From assembly GCA_017546605.1 (NCBI GenBank), contig JAFYSH010000014.1, positions 62,001 through 126,000 of the forward strand: a stretch of 64,000 nucleotides of DNA, in the 5' to 3' direction. The position numbers and the translations under genes are program-made. Below, one piece after another: positions 8,466 to 17,315 of the stretch. The number at the start of each line of letters is the position of its first letter. The first letter of the stretch is position 1. The stretch is from Bacteroidales bacterium (lineage in GTDB: Bacteria; Bacteroidota; Bacteroidia; Bacteroidales; UBA932). The notes beneath the pieces are model-generated. The model was given only the letters and a program-made list of their open reading frames with translations, searched no databases and had not been told where the DNA came from.

Positions 8466-8948
8466 ATGGATGTATTGATCGACCTGCTTGCATTGTTAAT
8501 GGGGATTGTGGGGCTATTGGGGTGCTTTCTTCCGGTTTTACCGGGGCCTCCGTTGAGTTATTTGGGGGTGGTATTGCTTTATTTTTGGGGAAATGATCCT
8601 GATTTTATGGCGGCCTGGGCATTGGTGTTCTGGTTGGCGGTGGTCGTTGTTGTAACGGTTTTGGATTATGTGATTCCGGCCATTTATACCCGAAAGACAG
8701 GAGGTTCTTCATCTGCCTCCAGAGCTTCGTTGGTGGGAATGTTGTTGGGTATCCCGTTTCTTCCGCCTTTGGGGATGATTGTCGGTGCTTTTTTGGGGGC
8801 GTATTTGGCGGAGCGATTGATCGAAAATAAGACATTAGAGGCTTCTTTTCGGTCGGCCTGGGGGTCGTTTGTTGGTTTTTTGTTAAGTATTGGAGTGAAA
8901 TTAATAGTTTCAATTATTTTACTTTATCATATTGTTCGAGGATTTTGA
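8466..8948 (+). CDS. DUF456 family small membrane protein
   Basis: A 160-residue integral membrane protein with a glycine- and proline-rich hydrophobic pattern typical of DUF456: a first hairpin LLALLMGIVGLLGCFLPVLPGPP, a second segment ALVFWLAVVVVVTVLDYVIP, then a glycine-rich segment MLLGIPFLPPLGMIVGAFLGAYLAE and a C-terminal helix. The family has no established function. It stands alone, divergent from pepP and 102 nt before susC, from which a separate promoter reads. Confidence 0.85.
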   Translation: MDVLIDLLALLMGIVGLLGCFLPVLPGPPLSYLGVVLLYFWGNDPDFMAAWALVFWLAVVVVVTVLDYVIPAIYTRKTGGSSSASRASLVGMLLGIPFLPPLGMIVGAFLGAYLAERLIENKTLEASFRSAWGSFVGFLLSIGVKLIVSIILLYHIVRGF

Positions 8949-8975
8949 TATTTTGAAATAAATTTCCCAAATTTG
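8943..8975 (+). promoter_or_regulatory. Promoter of susC-susD
   Basis: TTTTG (8943-8947), 20 nt, then CAaaTTTG (8968-8975), one mismatch from TAnnTTTG. The -33 element overlaps the last codons of the DUF456 gene. The predicted leader of about 70 nt before susC is long for this window and could hold post-transcriptional control. Confidence 0.6.
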
Positions 8976-9050
8976 CATCTACCCGTACACGGATATTATT
9001 CGGTTTAAAACCTAAATAATACGTTTTTTTATAAACCTAAAATCTTATTT

Positions 9051-12000
9051 ATGTTCACTTCAGAAAGAATGAGAAAGTCTTTGCGTAGCGCAATGCTTGT
9101 TCTCTGTTCCTTGCTTTTAGCAATTGGAACCATCTCAGCACAGAACATTACCATTAAGGGTAAAGTACTTGATGGTGCAGGAGATCCGGTTGTCGGAGCC
9201 TATGTTCTGGTGGAAGGAACCCAAGTCGGTACGATGGCCGATGAAACAGGTTCTTATTCCATTTCTGCTCCTGCAAATGGACGTCTGGTCTTCTCTTTTA
9301 TGGGATACAGAGACCAAATCGTTGATATCAACGGACGTGCCGTTATTGATGTGCTTTTGGTAGAAGATGCTACGATGTTGGCTGACGCCGTTGTCGTAGG
9401 TTTCGGTACTCAAAAGAAGGAAAACCTCTCCGGAGCTGTTACTTCCGTAAAAGTGGAAGAAGCTTTGGTTGCCCGTCCGATCGCTGACGTTGGTCGTGGT
9501 TTGCAAGGTGCTGCTCCTGGTTTGAGTGTTGTAGTTGCCGATAGCGAAGTTGGTTCTGACCCCGTGATGCGTATCCGTGGTACCCAAGCTTCCGTTTACG
9601 GTTCTTCTTCACCTCTCATTCTGTTGGACAACGTGGAAATTCCCTCCATCAACTTGGTTAACCCGAACGACATTGAATCTGTAACTGTATTGAAAGACGC
9701 AGCTTCTGCTTCTATCTACGGTGCAAAAGCAGCATTCGGTGTAATCCTTTTGACTTCTAAGAAAGGTGCGAACGTTGACCGCGTAGATGTACAATATTCA
9801 GGTAACGTGGCTTTCCAAAATATGGCAAGTGACTACGAAATGGGTGATGTTGATGCTTTGCGTTATACAGTTGAAGCAGCTGAACGCGTGGGCACAATGA
9901 CTCCTGTAGGTGCTTTCTGGTTGATCGACCGCAAAGGTTATGAAGCTGCTGTAGCATGGAAAGAAAAGTATGGTGATATGGATCCCTACGAACCGATGGT
10001 TTATGGTCGTGACTGGTATGTGAACCCTGCTAACGCTGGCCAAAAGATCGGTGTTCGTACTTACAATCCTTATGACTATGTAGTGAAAGAATGGGCTCCT
10101 ACCCAAAGCCATAACATTTCTGTAAATGGCCGTTCAGGTAACACCACTTACAACATGTCAGTTGGTTATTTGGATCAAAGCGGTATGATGAAGACTGCTA
10201 AGCACGATGACTACCGTCGTTGGAATGCTTCTGCTCGCATCAACACCAAAGTGAACCAATACATTGACTTGCACGCTGGCTTGATCTACTCAAGAAGCCA
10301 AAAACGTAGTGCTTACGCAACCAGCTCTACTGGAGCAGACGTTTGGTATTACCTCTATCGTTGGGGACCTACCTATCCGTTGACTCCGACCGATGAAAAC
10401 GGTAACAACATGCGTAACTTCACTTACGAAACTTCTCAAGCAAATACAGCTACCCGTACGACTAACTATACCAGTGCAAATGCTGGTTTCACCATTACTC
10501 CGTTGAAAGACTGGACCATTGATTTGGACTACACTTTCTCTAACAACGAGTATGTTTACTTCGCTCCGGGTACCCGCTTTACCGCTGGTAACACTTGGGA
10601 TAGCCCCGTTGCTAAGATGAACGCAGATGGTTCTCGTGCACAAGCTGCCAACGAATGGGCTCAATTCAACGGTGCTCCTGCAACAATTGATGCTTATATG
10701 TTGCCTTGCTACCAATACACTTCAAGTGGTTCTAACCCGGACCACGTTTATCGTAGTGCAAGTGATGGAGCTCGTTCAACCTTGAACTTGACCACCAACT
10801 ATGACTTGAACGTGAACGATCATCACCTCCACTTCTTGGCAGGTATGAACGCCGTGAAATATGACTATGCATACAGCTGGTCACAAATCACCAAATTGAT
10901 TGACATCAACAACCCTCAATTCACTTTGGCAAACGGTACTCAAACTTCAGGTGGTAGCGAATCTTGGGAATCACAACTTGGTTTCTTCGGTCGTATCAAC
11001 TACGCTTTGAAAGATCGTTATTTGTTGGAAGCAAACATCCGTTATGACGGTTCTTCTAAATTCCCGACTGACTTGCAATGGCGTTGGTATCCTTCATTCT
11101 CTGCTGCATGGCGTGTAATGGAAGAACCTTGGATGGACTTTGCAAAACAAGCAGTTAGTGCTTTGAAACTCCGTGCTAGCTGGGGTTCAATCGGTGACCA
11201 AACTGTTCCGGGTAACTTGTATGTTCCTACCATGACTCGTGGTGAAGCTTCTTTCGTAATGGATGGCGCTAAACTGGTTTACTACGGTACTCCGGCAGCC
11301 GTTTCTGATGCAGTGACCTGGCAAGATATCCGCACCCTCGACTTTGGTGTAGATGCAAGCTTCTTTGCTGACGGTGCTTTGTCATTGGTATTTGACTGGT
11401 TCCAACGCGACACCGATAACATGTTGGTTCCGATGGAAGGTGTTTCTTACACCTTTGGTACAACAGCTCCGAAAGGCAACTATGGTTCATTCCGTACCAC
11501 TGGTTGGGAAATTGCTTTGAACTACGGTCACCAATTCAACAATGGTTTGACTTTGACAGTAGATGCAACTTTGGCTGACGCTATTACTAAAGTAACTGCA
11601 TATGGTTCTACTAAGAGCATTAGTGATTACTATGTAGGTAAGACCATCGGTGAAATTTGGGGTTATGAAACAGATCGTCTCTACCAAAAAGACGACTTCG
11701 TATATGACGAAAATGGTAACTTGAAACTTATCACTACCGAAAATGGTTATTCAGTTTATGAAACCAAAGACGGTATTGACCAAGGTTACTTGCAAAACTC
11801 TTCATCTTTCAAATTTGGTCCTGGTGACGTGAAGTTCAAAGATTTGAATGGTGACGGTAAGATCGACAGTGGCGAAAGCACGATTGATAACCACGGTGAC
11901 TTGAAAGTAATCGGTAACAGCACTCCTCGTTACGAATACAGCTTCCGCGTTGCTTTGGCATGGCATGGATTTGACTTGTCAGTGTTCTTCCAAGGTGTAG

Positions 12001-12461
12001 GACAACGTGATTTGTGGGCAAATTCACCCTTGGCACAAGCTGGTTGGAACTCTTCAGATGGAGCTATGCCGCAAGCTATGGCCGGTAACTTCTGGATTGA
12101 AGGTGTAAACGAAAACGCATTCTGGCCGCGTGCATTCAACAACGGTGCAACAGCTAGCATCAACAACATGCAAGTTCAAAGCCGTTACTTGTTGGATATG
12201 TCTTACTTGAGACTTAAAAACTTGACCTTCGGTTATACTTTGCCTGAAAAATTGACCAAAAAAGCGTTGATCAATAAGGTTCGCGTTTATGTAGCTTTGG
12301 AAAACTTCTTGACATTCGACCACCTCGATGGTCTGCCTATCGATCCTGAAGCAATTTCTGGTTACTCAATGTTGAACACTTCAGACTACAACAGCGGTCG
12401 TACCGGTGTGGGTACTCCTGCCTTCAAGACTGCATCATTTGGTCTTCAAATTAATTTCTAA
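9051..12461 (+). CDS. SusC/RagA family TonB-linked outer membrane transporter
   Basis: A TonB-dependent outer-membrane channel that imports oligosaccharides or peptides captured with its SusD partner. Of 1136 residues, the first 30 form a signal peptide ending in TISAQ; a carboxypeptidase-regulatory-like domain (about 32-110) with GKVLDGAGDPVVGA follows; then a TonB-box-like DAVVVGFGTQKKENLSGAV and the plug with the SusC hallmark ESVTVLKDAASASIYGAK. The beta barrel runs to the terminal Phe (GLQINF). A second ATG at 9069 (MRKSLRS) is an equally good start. The susD gene follows after 13 nt. No sigma/anti-sigma or hybrid two-component regulator is adjacent, and the substrate cannot be deduced. 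Confidence 0.95.
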   Translation: MFTSERMRKSLRSAMLVLCSLLLAIGTISAQNITIKGKVLDGAGDPVVGAYVLVEGTQVGTMADETGSYSISAPANGRLVFSFMGYRDQIVDINGRAVIDVLLVEDATMLADAVVVGFGTQKKENLSGAVTSVKVEEALVARPIADVGRGLQGAAPGLSVVVADSEVGSDPVMRIRGTQASVYGSSSPLILLDNVEIPSINLVNPNDIESVTVLKDAASASIYGAKAAFGVILLTSKKGANVDRVDVQYSGNVAFQNMASDYEMGDVDALRYTVEAAERVGTMTPVGAFWLIDRKGYEAAVAWKEKYGDMDPYEPMVYGRDWYVNPANAGQKIGVRTYNPYDYVVKEWAPTQSHNISVNGRSGNTTYNMSVGYLDQSGMMKTAKHDDYRRWNASARINTKVNQYIDLHAGLIYSRSQKRSAYATSSTGADVWYYLYRWGPTYPLTPTDENGNNMRNFTYETSQANTATRTTNYTSANAGFTITPLKDWTIDLDYTFSNNEYVYFAPGTRFTAGNTWDSPVAKMNADGSRAQAANEWAQFNGAPATIDAYMLPCYQYTSSGSNPDHVYRSASDGARSTLNLTTNYDLNVNDHHLHFLAGMNAVKYDYAYSWSQITKLIDINNPQFTLANGTQTSGGSESWESQLGFFGRINYALKDRYLLEANIRYDGSSKFPTDLQWRWYPSFSAAWRVMEEPWMDFAKQAVSALKLRASWGSIGDQTVPGNLYVPTMTRGEASFVMDGAKLVYYGTPAAVSDAVTWQDIRTLDFGVDASFFADGALSLVFDWFQRDTDNMLVPMEGVSYTFGTTAPKGNYGSFRTTGWEIALNYGHQFNNGLTLTVDATLADAITKVTAYGSTKSISDYYVGKTIGEIWGYETDRLYQKDDFVYDENGNLKLITTENGYSVYETKDGIDQGYLQNSSSFKFGPGDVKFKDLNGDGKIDSGESTIDNHGDLKVIGNSTPRYEYSFRVALAWHGFDLSVFFQGVGQRDLWANSPLAQAGWNSSDGAMPQAMAGNFWIEGVNENAFWPRAFNNGATASINNMQVQSRYLLDMSYLRLKNLTFGYTLPEKLTKKALINKVRVYVALENFLTFDHLDGLPIDPEAISGYSMLNTSDYNSGRTGVGTPAFKTASFGLQINF

Positions 12462-12474
12462 CGGATAGACGGAT

Positions 12475-14346
12475 ATGAAAAAATACATTTTAACAATTGC
12501 ATCACTGGCTGTTTTGATGTTGGCCGGTTCTTGCTCTGACTTTCTGGATCGTCCGCAGAAGTCTGCGATGGACAATTCAAACTACTGGACCAATGAGTCT
12601 AACGTCCGTTTGTTTGTAAACGGTGCTTATCCTACATATTTCGTTGGTTACAACACTTCTTGGGGTACTGCTTATACTCCTTACCGTGGAGCGAACTTCA
12701 ACGATGATATGACTTCCACCAACAAGCAAACTAACTTCCAATCAACGGTTCCCGCTGATAACTGGTATCGTACTGAAAGCGTTTACTGGTTGACTCAAAC
12801 CGCTGCAGCTCCCTGGAACTTTGGCTTGATCCGTAAATGGAACCTCTTGATTGAACGTTTGGATGAAATGAAAGCAAACGGCTACTTGGCTGAAGAAGCT
12901 TACAATCACTGGATGGGTGTAGCTCGTTTCTTCCGTGGTTACGAATATTCATTGCTCGTTGAATCATTTGGTGATGTTCCTTACTATGACAAGGTGGTTT
13001 CTGACGTGGATATTGAAGGTCAATACAAACCTCGTGATCCTCGTACCTTGGTAATGGATAAGGTATATGATGACTTTGATTTCGCATTGAACAACATTCG
13101 TCTGGATGATGGTAGCAGCTATGTAAACCGTTATATGGCAGCAACGATGATTTCCCGCGCGATGTTGTTTGAAGGTAGCTGGTATACTTACCATGAAGGT
13201 GTTGGTACTCAAGAACTTGCAGCGAAGTTCTTGAACCAAGCTGTTGCTGCAGCTGACTTGGTAATGCAATCTGGTAAGTATTCGTTTACTGTTGACTTCC
13301 GCTCATTGTTTGGATCATTCTCAAACCCGGGTGGAGAAGTGATTATGTATCGTCAATACGACGACGCTTTGGCTGTTCGCCACTGTATCGCTTCTTACTC
13401 AAACTTGAATGAATCACAAGGACCGGCTGCCAACGCTGCTTTGATCAAATCATTCATTTCTAACAATGGTAAGACTTACAGCGAAAACGCTGACGAAAAC
13501 TTTGACTTGTCTCACTTGGTTGTTGATCGTGACCCTCGTTTCGAAGCTTCATTCTGGCACGAACCCAATGCATCTTCTGCAACCTTGTTGTACACTTGCA
13601 AATTTATCGACCGCGTAGGTGTGAACTACTATCCGGGTCCCTACCCTTCACAATACGCTTCTAACACCAACACCAATGGTTACCCTGTATTGCGTTTGGC
13701 AGAAGTTGTATTGAACTGGATTGAAGCTAAAGCAATTTTGGCTGAGAATTACAGTGGTGCAGCAATTACCCAAGAAGACTTGAATGCTTCTATCAACGCA
13801 ATCCGTAATCGTCCGTTGGATGAAGTTGCTATTGCAAAAGGTGTACAACAAACTTCTCCTCTGCAATTGAATGCTCTTCCGAACGACCCCAACCGTGATT
13901 CAGATGTTTCTGCTTTGATGTGGGAAATCCGTCGTGAACGTCGTATGGAATTTGTATTCGAAAACTACCGTTTGCTCGACCTTCGTCGTTGGCACAAACT
14001 TGACTACATGGATGCTGAAGAAAATCCGGACTTGTTGTTGGGTACTTGGGTTGACTTGAATACTACCAATGCAGAAGGTGTTAAGACCGCATTCAACAAG
14101 TTGACTGAAGCAAACATTGGATCAGTTCAAGTGATGAAGCTGGATGGTACTATCGTTACCTGGGATGGTACAAATGCCGCTGATATGGTTGGTTTCTACT
14201 TGCCTGCAAACGTACAAAACCGTGACATTGTAGCTGCAGAACGTAACTACTTGGCACCGATTTGTAATGATGTAATCAATACTTACATTGATAAGAGTAA
14301 GACTTATCCGAACATTGCTGTTATCCAACAAAACCCGGGCTGGTAG
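12475..14346 (+). CDS. SusD/RagB family nutrient-binding lipoprotein
   Basis: The surface lipoprotein that caps the SusC channel and binds ligand. Its 623 residues begin with a lipoprotein signal, MLAGSC, with lipidated Cys20, followed by SDFLDRPQ, the usual SusD start. The TPR-rich N-terminal half (MGVARFFRGYEYSLLVESFG) and the C-terminal family motif EIRRERRMEFVFENYRLLDLRRW are clear. It is cotranscribed with susC and closed by a strong palindromic terminator, so this looks like a two-gene unit without attached glycoside hydrolases. The nearest enzyme, an S9 peptidase, has its own promoter. Confidence 0.95.
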   Translation: MKKYILTIASLAVLMLAGSCSDFLDRPQKSAMDNSNYWTNESNVRLFVNGAYPTYFVGYNTSWGTAYTPYRGANFNDDMTSTNKQTNFQSTVPADNWYRTESVYWLTQTAAAPWNFGLIRKWNLLIERLDEMKANGYLAEEAYNHWMGVARFFRGYEYSLLVESFGDVPYYDKVVSDVDIEGQYKPRDPRTLVMDKVYDDFDFALNNIRLDDGSSYVNRYMAATMISRAMLFEGSWYTYHEGVGTQELAAKFLNQAVAAADLVMQSGKYSFTVDFRSLFGSFSNPGGEVIMYRQYDDALAVRHCIASYSNLNESQGPAANAALIKSFISNNGKTYSENADENFDLSHLVVDRDPRFEASFWHEPNASSATLLYTCKFIDRVGVNYYPGPYPSQYASNTNTNGYPVLRLAEVVLNWIEAKAILAENYSGAAITQEDLNASINAIRNRPLDEVAIAKGVQQTSPLQLNALPNDPNRDSDVSALMWEIRRERRMEFVFENYRLLDLRRWHKLDYMDAEENPDLLLGTWVDLNTTNAEGVKTAFNKLTEANIGSVQVMKLDGTIVTWDGTNAADMVGFYLPANVQNRDIVAAERNYLAPICNDVINTYIDKSKTYPNIAVIQQNPGW

Positions 14347-14380
14347 TCAGTCTTAGGTTCTGTTGATAGAACGTACATAA

Positions 14381-14410
14381 AAAGCAGGGTGGCCGCGGCC
14401 ACCCTGCTTT
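14381..14410. terminator. Perfect 30-bp palindromic terminator after susD
   Basis: The sequence from 14381 to 14410 equals its own reverse complement over all 30 bases (half-site AAAGCAGGGTGGCCG). T-rich sequence follows on both strands. It lies between convergent susD and the barrel gene, so it should stop transcription from both sides. Confidence 0.9.
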
Positions 14411-14441
14411 CATTTTATAATTGAGAATAAAAAATAAGCAA

Positions 14442-15116
14442 TTAAAGTTTGATAGATATGCCTATGTTGACCAATCCGCGATAGCCAAATCCCAACTCGC
14501 CGTAGACTCCAAATACATCACCGTAGCGAACTTTGAGAGCGGTTAAGTGGTACGCCAGTTTCATGCGGTCAGAGGGATATTTTACGGTGGCATCCAAGGA
14601 GGGGCTGTTTAGGTACTTTTGAATGTGTTCGTCCATATAGGCGGCTCCAGCGTATACTCCACAGGAAAGGGACCATAGGTCTTCTTCCAAATAGGTCCAG
14701 TGGGCGTTGAGTTGGACACTATAGGTGGTCAAGGCGGAATTATAGAGTTTTGTTCCAGCTTTCAGTTGCGGCGTATCGGCTGTCAAAACAATGTCTGCTC
14801 CAGCATGGCTGATGCCTCCGGCTATACCAATGGCCAGATTGGGGTTGATTGAGAATTGGTAACCCAAGCCGGCCGCTCCGGTGAACTGATGGTTTTCAGA
14901 TTTTCCTTGAGCATTTCCACTCATTTTGGGAGAACCTAATTGGGTGGTCAACTCCAGGATCGTAGGTGTGCCGTAGTGAATTGTGATTTCATGACGCGGA
15001 AAATAATCCACATCTTTTTCGCGCCAAGATTGGGCAGTGATTTGTGTACTTCCAAATAACAATGCTGTTCCCAGGCAGATAGCTCCCAATGAACGTAAGT
15101 GACTTTTCTTTTGCAT
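14442..15116 (-). CDS. Small outer membrane beta-barrel protein, unrecognised family
   Basis: I start it at 15116 (MQKKSHLRSL), where AGGA lies 9 nt upstream; an ATG three codons earlier sits too close to that sequence. The 224-residue product has a signal peptide ending around TQITAQ and then alternating hydrophobic strands rich in Tyr and Gly (GAAGLGYQFSINPNLAIGIAGG, VFGVYGELGFGYRG), ending in a strand IGISIKL, as in porin-like outer-membrane proteins. A TAacTTTA sequence at 15154-15161 may be its -7 box. Function unknown. Confidence 0.8.
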   Translation of the reverse strand: MQKKSHLRSLGAICLGTALLFGSTQITAQSWREKDVDYFPRHEITIHYGTPTILELTTQLGSPKMSGNAQGKSENHQFTGAAGLGYQFSINPNLAIGIAGGISHAGADIVLTADTPQLKAGTKLYNSALTTYSVQLNAHWTYLEEDLWSLSCGVYAGAAYMDEHIQKYLNSPSLDATVKYPSDRMKLAYHLTALKVRYGDVFGVYGELGFGYRGLVNIGISIKL

Positions 15117-15175
15117 AAGGTACATTCCTGTTTAATAAGATGGTAGGAAGCGGTAAAGTTAGTATAATTTTATTG

Positions 15176-15183
15176 TATCTTTG
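15176..15183 (+). promoter_or_regulatory. -7 box for the S9 peptidase gene
   Basis: TAtcTTTG on the plus strand, 32 nt before the start codon. No clear -33 element is visible. Confidence 0.55.
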
Positions 15184-15215
15184 CATAAATAGAGTTTATA
15201 ATAATAACAGACGAT

Positions 15216-17315
15216 ATGAAACGAATTTTAACATCTTTTTGGGTATTAGCTATGATAGTTGCTTGTAATGGAGGCAAGTCCTTGTCAGAGAAGGAGGCGG
15301 CTGCGATCAATAAACCGACAATTCAGGTTGTTGACGGACAGTTTACGCCGGAAATCATGCACCAGTTGGGTAAAGTATCGGATCCACAATTGTCGCCGGA
15401 TGGTAAACGAATCCTTTACGGTGTTTCCTATACCGATGTGGCTGCCAACCAGAGTCAGCGTCATTTGTTTGTGATGGATCAAGACGGAAGCAACAATCAG
15501 AAAATTACAGCACAAAATACCAGTTTGAGCAATGCTCGTTGGTACAAGGATGGAGCGTATATTTTGTTTTTGATGAAAGGACAGATTCACTCCATGAAGG
15601 CTGATGGGGCGAGTATCATCCATCATATTACCGATGTTCCCGGTGGAATTTCAGCGTTTGAACTGTCACCGGATCATTCCCAGATTTACTATATCAGTGA
15701 AGTTCAATCGGCCATTCGTCCGACCGACGTATATCCGGATCTGCCGAAGTCTTCGGGTCGGATCATCAAGGACTTGATGTATCGTCACTGGGATCATTTT
15801 GTGGAAAAAATACCTCGTACTTATGTAGCGAACTTGGATGAACGCCGTGTGCTGCGGGGAGGCAATGCGTTGGTGGATTCATTTGACTTGCTGGGCGACG
15901 AACCTTATGAACTGCCTACATTGCCTTTTGGGGGTGCCGAGCAGTTGAGCTGGAGTCCTGATGGAAAGACGATCGCTTATGCTTGTCGCAAAGTGGTCGG
16001 AAAAGAATATGCATTTTCCACCAATACGGATATTTATTTGTATGATCTGCAAAGTGGTGCTGTGAAAAACATCACAGAGGGAAACATGGGCTATGATACG
16101 GATCCCCGTTTCTCGCCGGATGGAAAATACATTGCTTGGGTAAGTATGGAACGTGGCGGTTTTGAAGCGGATAAGCAACGGTTGTTTATCATGGAGCTGG
16201 CTACAGGTAAAAAGACTGAATTGTCGGCCAACTATGGATACAATGTACAGAGTCCGGTTTGGAAAGAAGATGGACAAGGGCTGTATTTCACTTCTTTGGT
16301 GAATGCTTTGCAAGGTGTCTTTGAAACCGATCTTCAAGGAAATATCCGTAGGATTACCTCCGATAAGGCTTGGTTCGATTTTTCACAGGTGGCAAAGGCT
16401 GCTGACGGTCGTTTGATAGCAACTTATCAATCCATGAATGCGCCCGCGGAAATTGTCTCCATTCATCCGGAAACCGGGGAATTTGTTCAGTTGACCCATG
16501 AAAACGATCAAGTACTGGCCCAATTGAAACAGACTCCGATCGAAGAACGATGGATCACAACCACCGATAACAAGAAGATGCATACTTGGGTGGTGTATCC
16601 GACGGATTTTGACCCGAACAAGCAGTATCCGGCCTTGTTGTTCTGTACCGGTGGTCCGCAAGGAACCATTAGCCAAGGGTGGTCCACCCGCTGGAACCCT
16701 CGCTTGATGGCTGCGCAAGGTTACATTGTGATTTTGCCGAACCGTCGTGGAACTACGGCTTTTGGGCAAGAATGGTGTGATCAGATCTCTGGCGACTATA
16801 TGGGTCAGAATATGCAGGATTATCTTTCTGCGGTGAAGGATTTGAAGAAAGAGAAATTTGTGGGTAAGGTGGGAGCTGCGGGAGCAAGCTATGGTGGATT
16901 TTCCATTTACTATCTGGCAGGCATTCATAAAGGGATGTTCTCGGCATTCCTCTCGCATGCGGGAATCTTCAATCAGGAACAAATGTATTTGATGACCGAG
17001 GAACTGTGGTTCCCGACTTGGGACAATGGTGGAGCTCCTTGGGATAACAATCCGATTGCGAAAAGACATTATGCCAATTCGGCTCACAAGTTGATCAAGA
17101 ATTGGGATACTCCGATTATGGTGACCCATGGTGAAATGGATTATCGGGTGCCCGTAGAACAAGGTATGGCTGCCTTCAATGCAGCACAGATGATGGGAGT
17201 TCCCTCAGAAATGTTGTTGTTCCCGGAAGAAAACCACTGGATTTTGAAGCCGCAGAATTCTATTCATTGGCACCGGTCTTTCTTCGCTTGGTTTGACAAG
17301 TGGTTGAAAGACTGA
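15216..17315 (+). CDS. S9 family prolyl oligopeptidase-type lipoprotein
   Basis: A secreted serine peptidase of the DPP/acylaminoacyl-peptidase group. The N-terminus carries a lipoprotein signal with MIVAC, lipidated at Cys17. Residues about 40-420 form a beta-propeller with repeats such as SPDGKRILYG, SPDGKTIAYAC and SPDGKYIAWVS. The C-terminal alpha/beta-hydrolase domain has the nucleophile Ser558 in GASYGG, Asp642 in HGEMDYRVP and His674 in EENHW. It probably degrades peptides at the cell surface or in the periplasm; the exact cleavage rule cannot be read from sequence. Its last 56 nt overlap the convergent flippase-like gene. Confidence 0.93.
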   Translation: MKRILTSFWVLAMIVACNGGKSLSEKEAAAINKPTIQVVDGQFTPEIMHQLGKVSDPQLSPDGKRILYGVSYTDVAANQSQRHLFVMDQDGSNNQKITAQNTSLSNARWYKDGAYILFLMKGQIHSMKADGASIIHHITDVPGGISAFELSPDHSQIYYISEVQSAIRPTDVYPDLPKSSGRIIKDLMYRHWDHFVEKIPRTYVANLDERRVLRGGNALVDSFDLLGDEPYELPTLPFGGAEQLSWSPDGKTIAYACRKVVGKEYAFSTNTDIYLYDLQSGAVKNITEGNMGYDTDPRFSPDGKYIAWVSMERGGFEADKQRLFIMELATGKKTELSANYGYNVQSPVWKEDGQGLYFTSLVNALQGVFETDLQGNIRRITSDKAWFDFSQVAKAADGRLIATYQSMNAPAEIVSIHPETGEFVQLTHENDQVLAQLKQTPIEERWITTTDNKKMHTWVVYPTDFDPNKQYPALLFCTGGPQGTISQGWSTRWNPRLMAAQGYIVILPNRRGTTAFGQEWCDQISGDYMGQNMQDYLSAVKDLKKEKFVGKVGAAGASYGGFSIYYLAGIHKGMFSAFLSHAGIFNQEQMYLMTEELWFPTWDNGGAPWDNNPIAKRHYANSAHKLIKNWDTPIMVTHGEMDYRVPVEQGMAAFNAAQMMGVPSEMLLFPEENHWILKPQNSIHWHRSFFAWFDKWLKD

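Noticed and set aside
14381..14410. The palindrome as an integration site or transposon end
   Set aside because: No duplicated flanks, integrase or second copy is visible; position and T-runs fit a bidirectional terminator.
9051..17315. A full polysaccharide utilisation locus
   Set aside because: Only susC and susD are present; a strong terminator follows and the next genes have separate promoters and no carbohydrate-active enzymes.
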